Below are positions 63,531 to 64,000 of a stretch of DNA of 64,000 bases, piece by piece (positions within the stretch are counted from its first letter, which is position 1; every line of letters starts with the position of its first letter). The translations under genes and the position numbers were made by a program. Source of the stretch: Rhodobacteraceae bacterium CCMM004 (GTDB lineage: Bacteria > Pseudomonadota > Alphaproteobacteria > Rhodobacterales > Rhodobacteraceae); assembly GCA_004005435.1 (NCBI GenBank), contig RZWH01000002.1:865228-929227 (forward strand), written 5' to 3'. Below the pieces are notes generated by a model. That model ran no database searches, was not told the DNA's origin, and saw only the letters and a list, made by a program, of their open reading frames with translations.

Positions 63531-64000
63531 CTACCGCAGCCGGGCCCCGCTGCCTGCGTCGAACACCATCGCGCGCTCGGCAGGGACGGTCAGCCCGACC
63601 GTGTCGCCCGCCGACGAGCGCGCATCGCCCCGTTCCTCGACGATCATCCGTTCGCCATTGGCCGACCGTAGATAGGCATAGGACACCCCGCCCAGCGCTT
63701 CGGTCAGGTCGACCGTGTGGGTCTCGCCCGCGGGGTCGAGCGACAGGTGCTCGGGCCGCAGGCCGACCGTGACTTCGGTGCCCTCCGGCGGCAGCGTCAC
63801 CGGCACCGCCAGCGCCGTTTGCAGCCCGGGCAAATCGATGCCGCCGTCCCGCACGGTCCCCGCGAGAAAGTTCATCGACGGCGATCCGATGAACCCGGCG
63901 ACGAAGCGGTTGTCGGGGTCGCGGTAGAGGTCGAGCGGCGCGCCCACCTGCTCGATCCGGCCGGCGCGCAGCACCACGATCTTGTCGGCCAGGGTCATCG
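63531..64000 (-). CDS. Sugar ABC transporter ATP-binding protein (UgpC/MalK-like), C-terminal part
   Basis: The 3' part of a carbohydrate ABC importer ATPase; the gene continues beyond the window edge. The visible ~156 residues start within the end of the ATPase domain ('[45 protein letters not shown]') and go through the TOBE domain ('[13 protein letters not shown]' ... '[20 protein letters not shown]'). The UgpC/MalK class drives uptake of sugars or glycerol phosphates. With idnD/idnO next to it, a sugar-acid uptake role is possible but not shown. Confidence 0.85.
   Translation of the reverse strand, partial: MTLADKIVVLRAGRIEQVGAPLDLYRDPDNRFVAGFIGSPSMNFLAGTVRDGGIDLPGLQTALAVPVTLPPEGTEVTVGLRPEHLSLDPAGETHTVDLTEALGGVSYAYLRSANGERMIVEERGDARSSAGDTVGLTVPAERAMVFDAGSGARLR

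Overview
The window is a GC-rich, gene-dense stretch of chromosome that looks like an alphaproteobacterium of the Rhodobacterales/Rhodobacteraceae. The signs are the protein flavour of the housekeeping genes (AspS, CarB, IleS, ParE, DnaX), the dnaX-ybaB-recR order with a short 4.5S-type SRP RNA nearby, a phosphatidylcholine synthase, a DUF1127 gene, TIGR01620/YcjX envelope-stress genes, and many ATGA/GTGA stop-start overlaps. No rRNA, tRNA, CRISPR array, transposase or integrase was recognised.

Layout. 1-4554: a partial unknown gene, a GNAT acetyltransferase, a micro-protein, a DUF1501/DUF1800 pair and a hemerythrin-like protein. 4590-6040: an MT-A70 adenine methyltransferase facing a BglII-like restriction endonuclease, next to aspS. 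8019-17336: cfa, a CPBP protease, carB, tdk, and a proC-csaA-dehydrogenase operon. 17337-23711: recR-ybaB-dnaX, DUF202, ankyrin and OmpA-family genes, and the SRP RNA. 23820-24262: a duplicated palindromic element. 24292-30647: an ABC importer, a CpdB-type nucleotidase and nudC. 30691-35934: a SRPBCC protein, pcs, and an ileS-GNAT-DUF3253-ogt operon. 36124-46141: VIT, KtrAB/Trk potassium uptake, a cNMP-domain flavoprotein, DUF1127, TIGR01620, YcjX, truA and a MATE pump. 46142-52488: parE, an AT-rich AIPR abortive-infection gene, a DUF1194 protein whose signal peptide lies in the AT-rich DNA, a metallopeptidase-like lipoprotein and two c-type cytochromes. 52640-52811: a candidate sRNA with a strong terminator. 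61186-64000: idonate/gluconate dehydrogenases and the end of a sugar ABC ATPase.

The most interesting locus is 52842-61076 (minus strand). Two directly abutting genes encode a 706-residue protein with a degenerate PfkB/ribokinase-like N-terminus joined to a well-formed AAA+ ATPase, and a 2037-residue protein with an intact SIR2 NADase-like N-terminus, a degenerate STAND-like P-loop centre and a C-terminal TPR-like array. I read this as a probable NAD-depleting anti-phage system of Avs5-like style with an unusual pseudo-kinase/AAA+ partner. I do not recall a named system with this two-gene architecture. With the restriction-modification pair and the AIPR gene, the window holds three separate candidate defence loci placed between housekeeping genes without visible mobility genes.

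Non-coding structure includes a dispersed palindrome-forming repeat at gene ends (core GGCGGGACGGCGCTGCCC, five copies), two adjacent perfect 22-base palindromes between carB and tdk, and a roughly 180-205 bp element in two tandem copies upstream of the SRP RNA gene, one copy carrying a perfect 30-base palindrome. All functional calls come from reading the sequence and from family knowledge; no searches were run.
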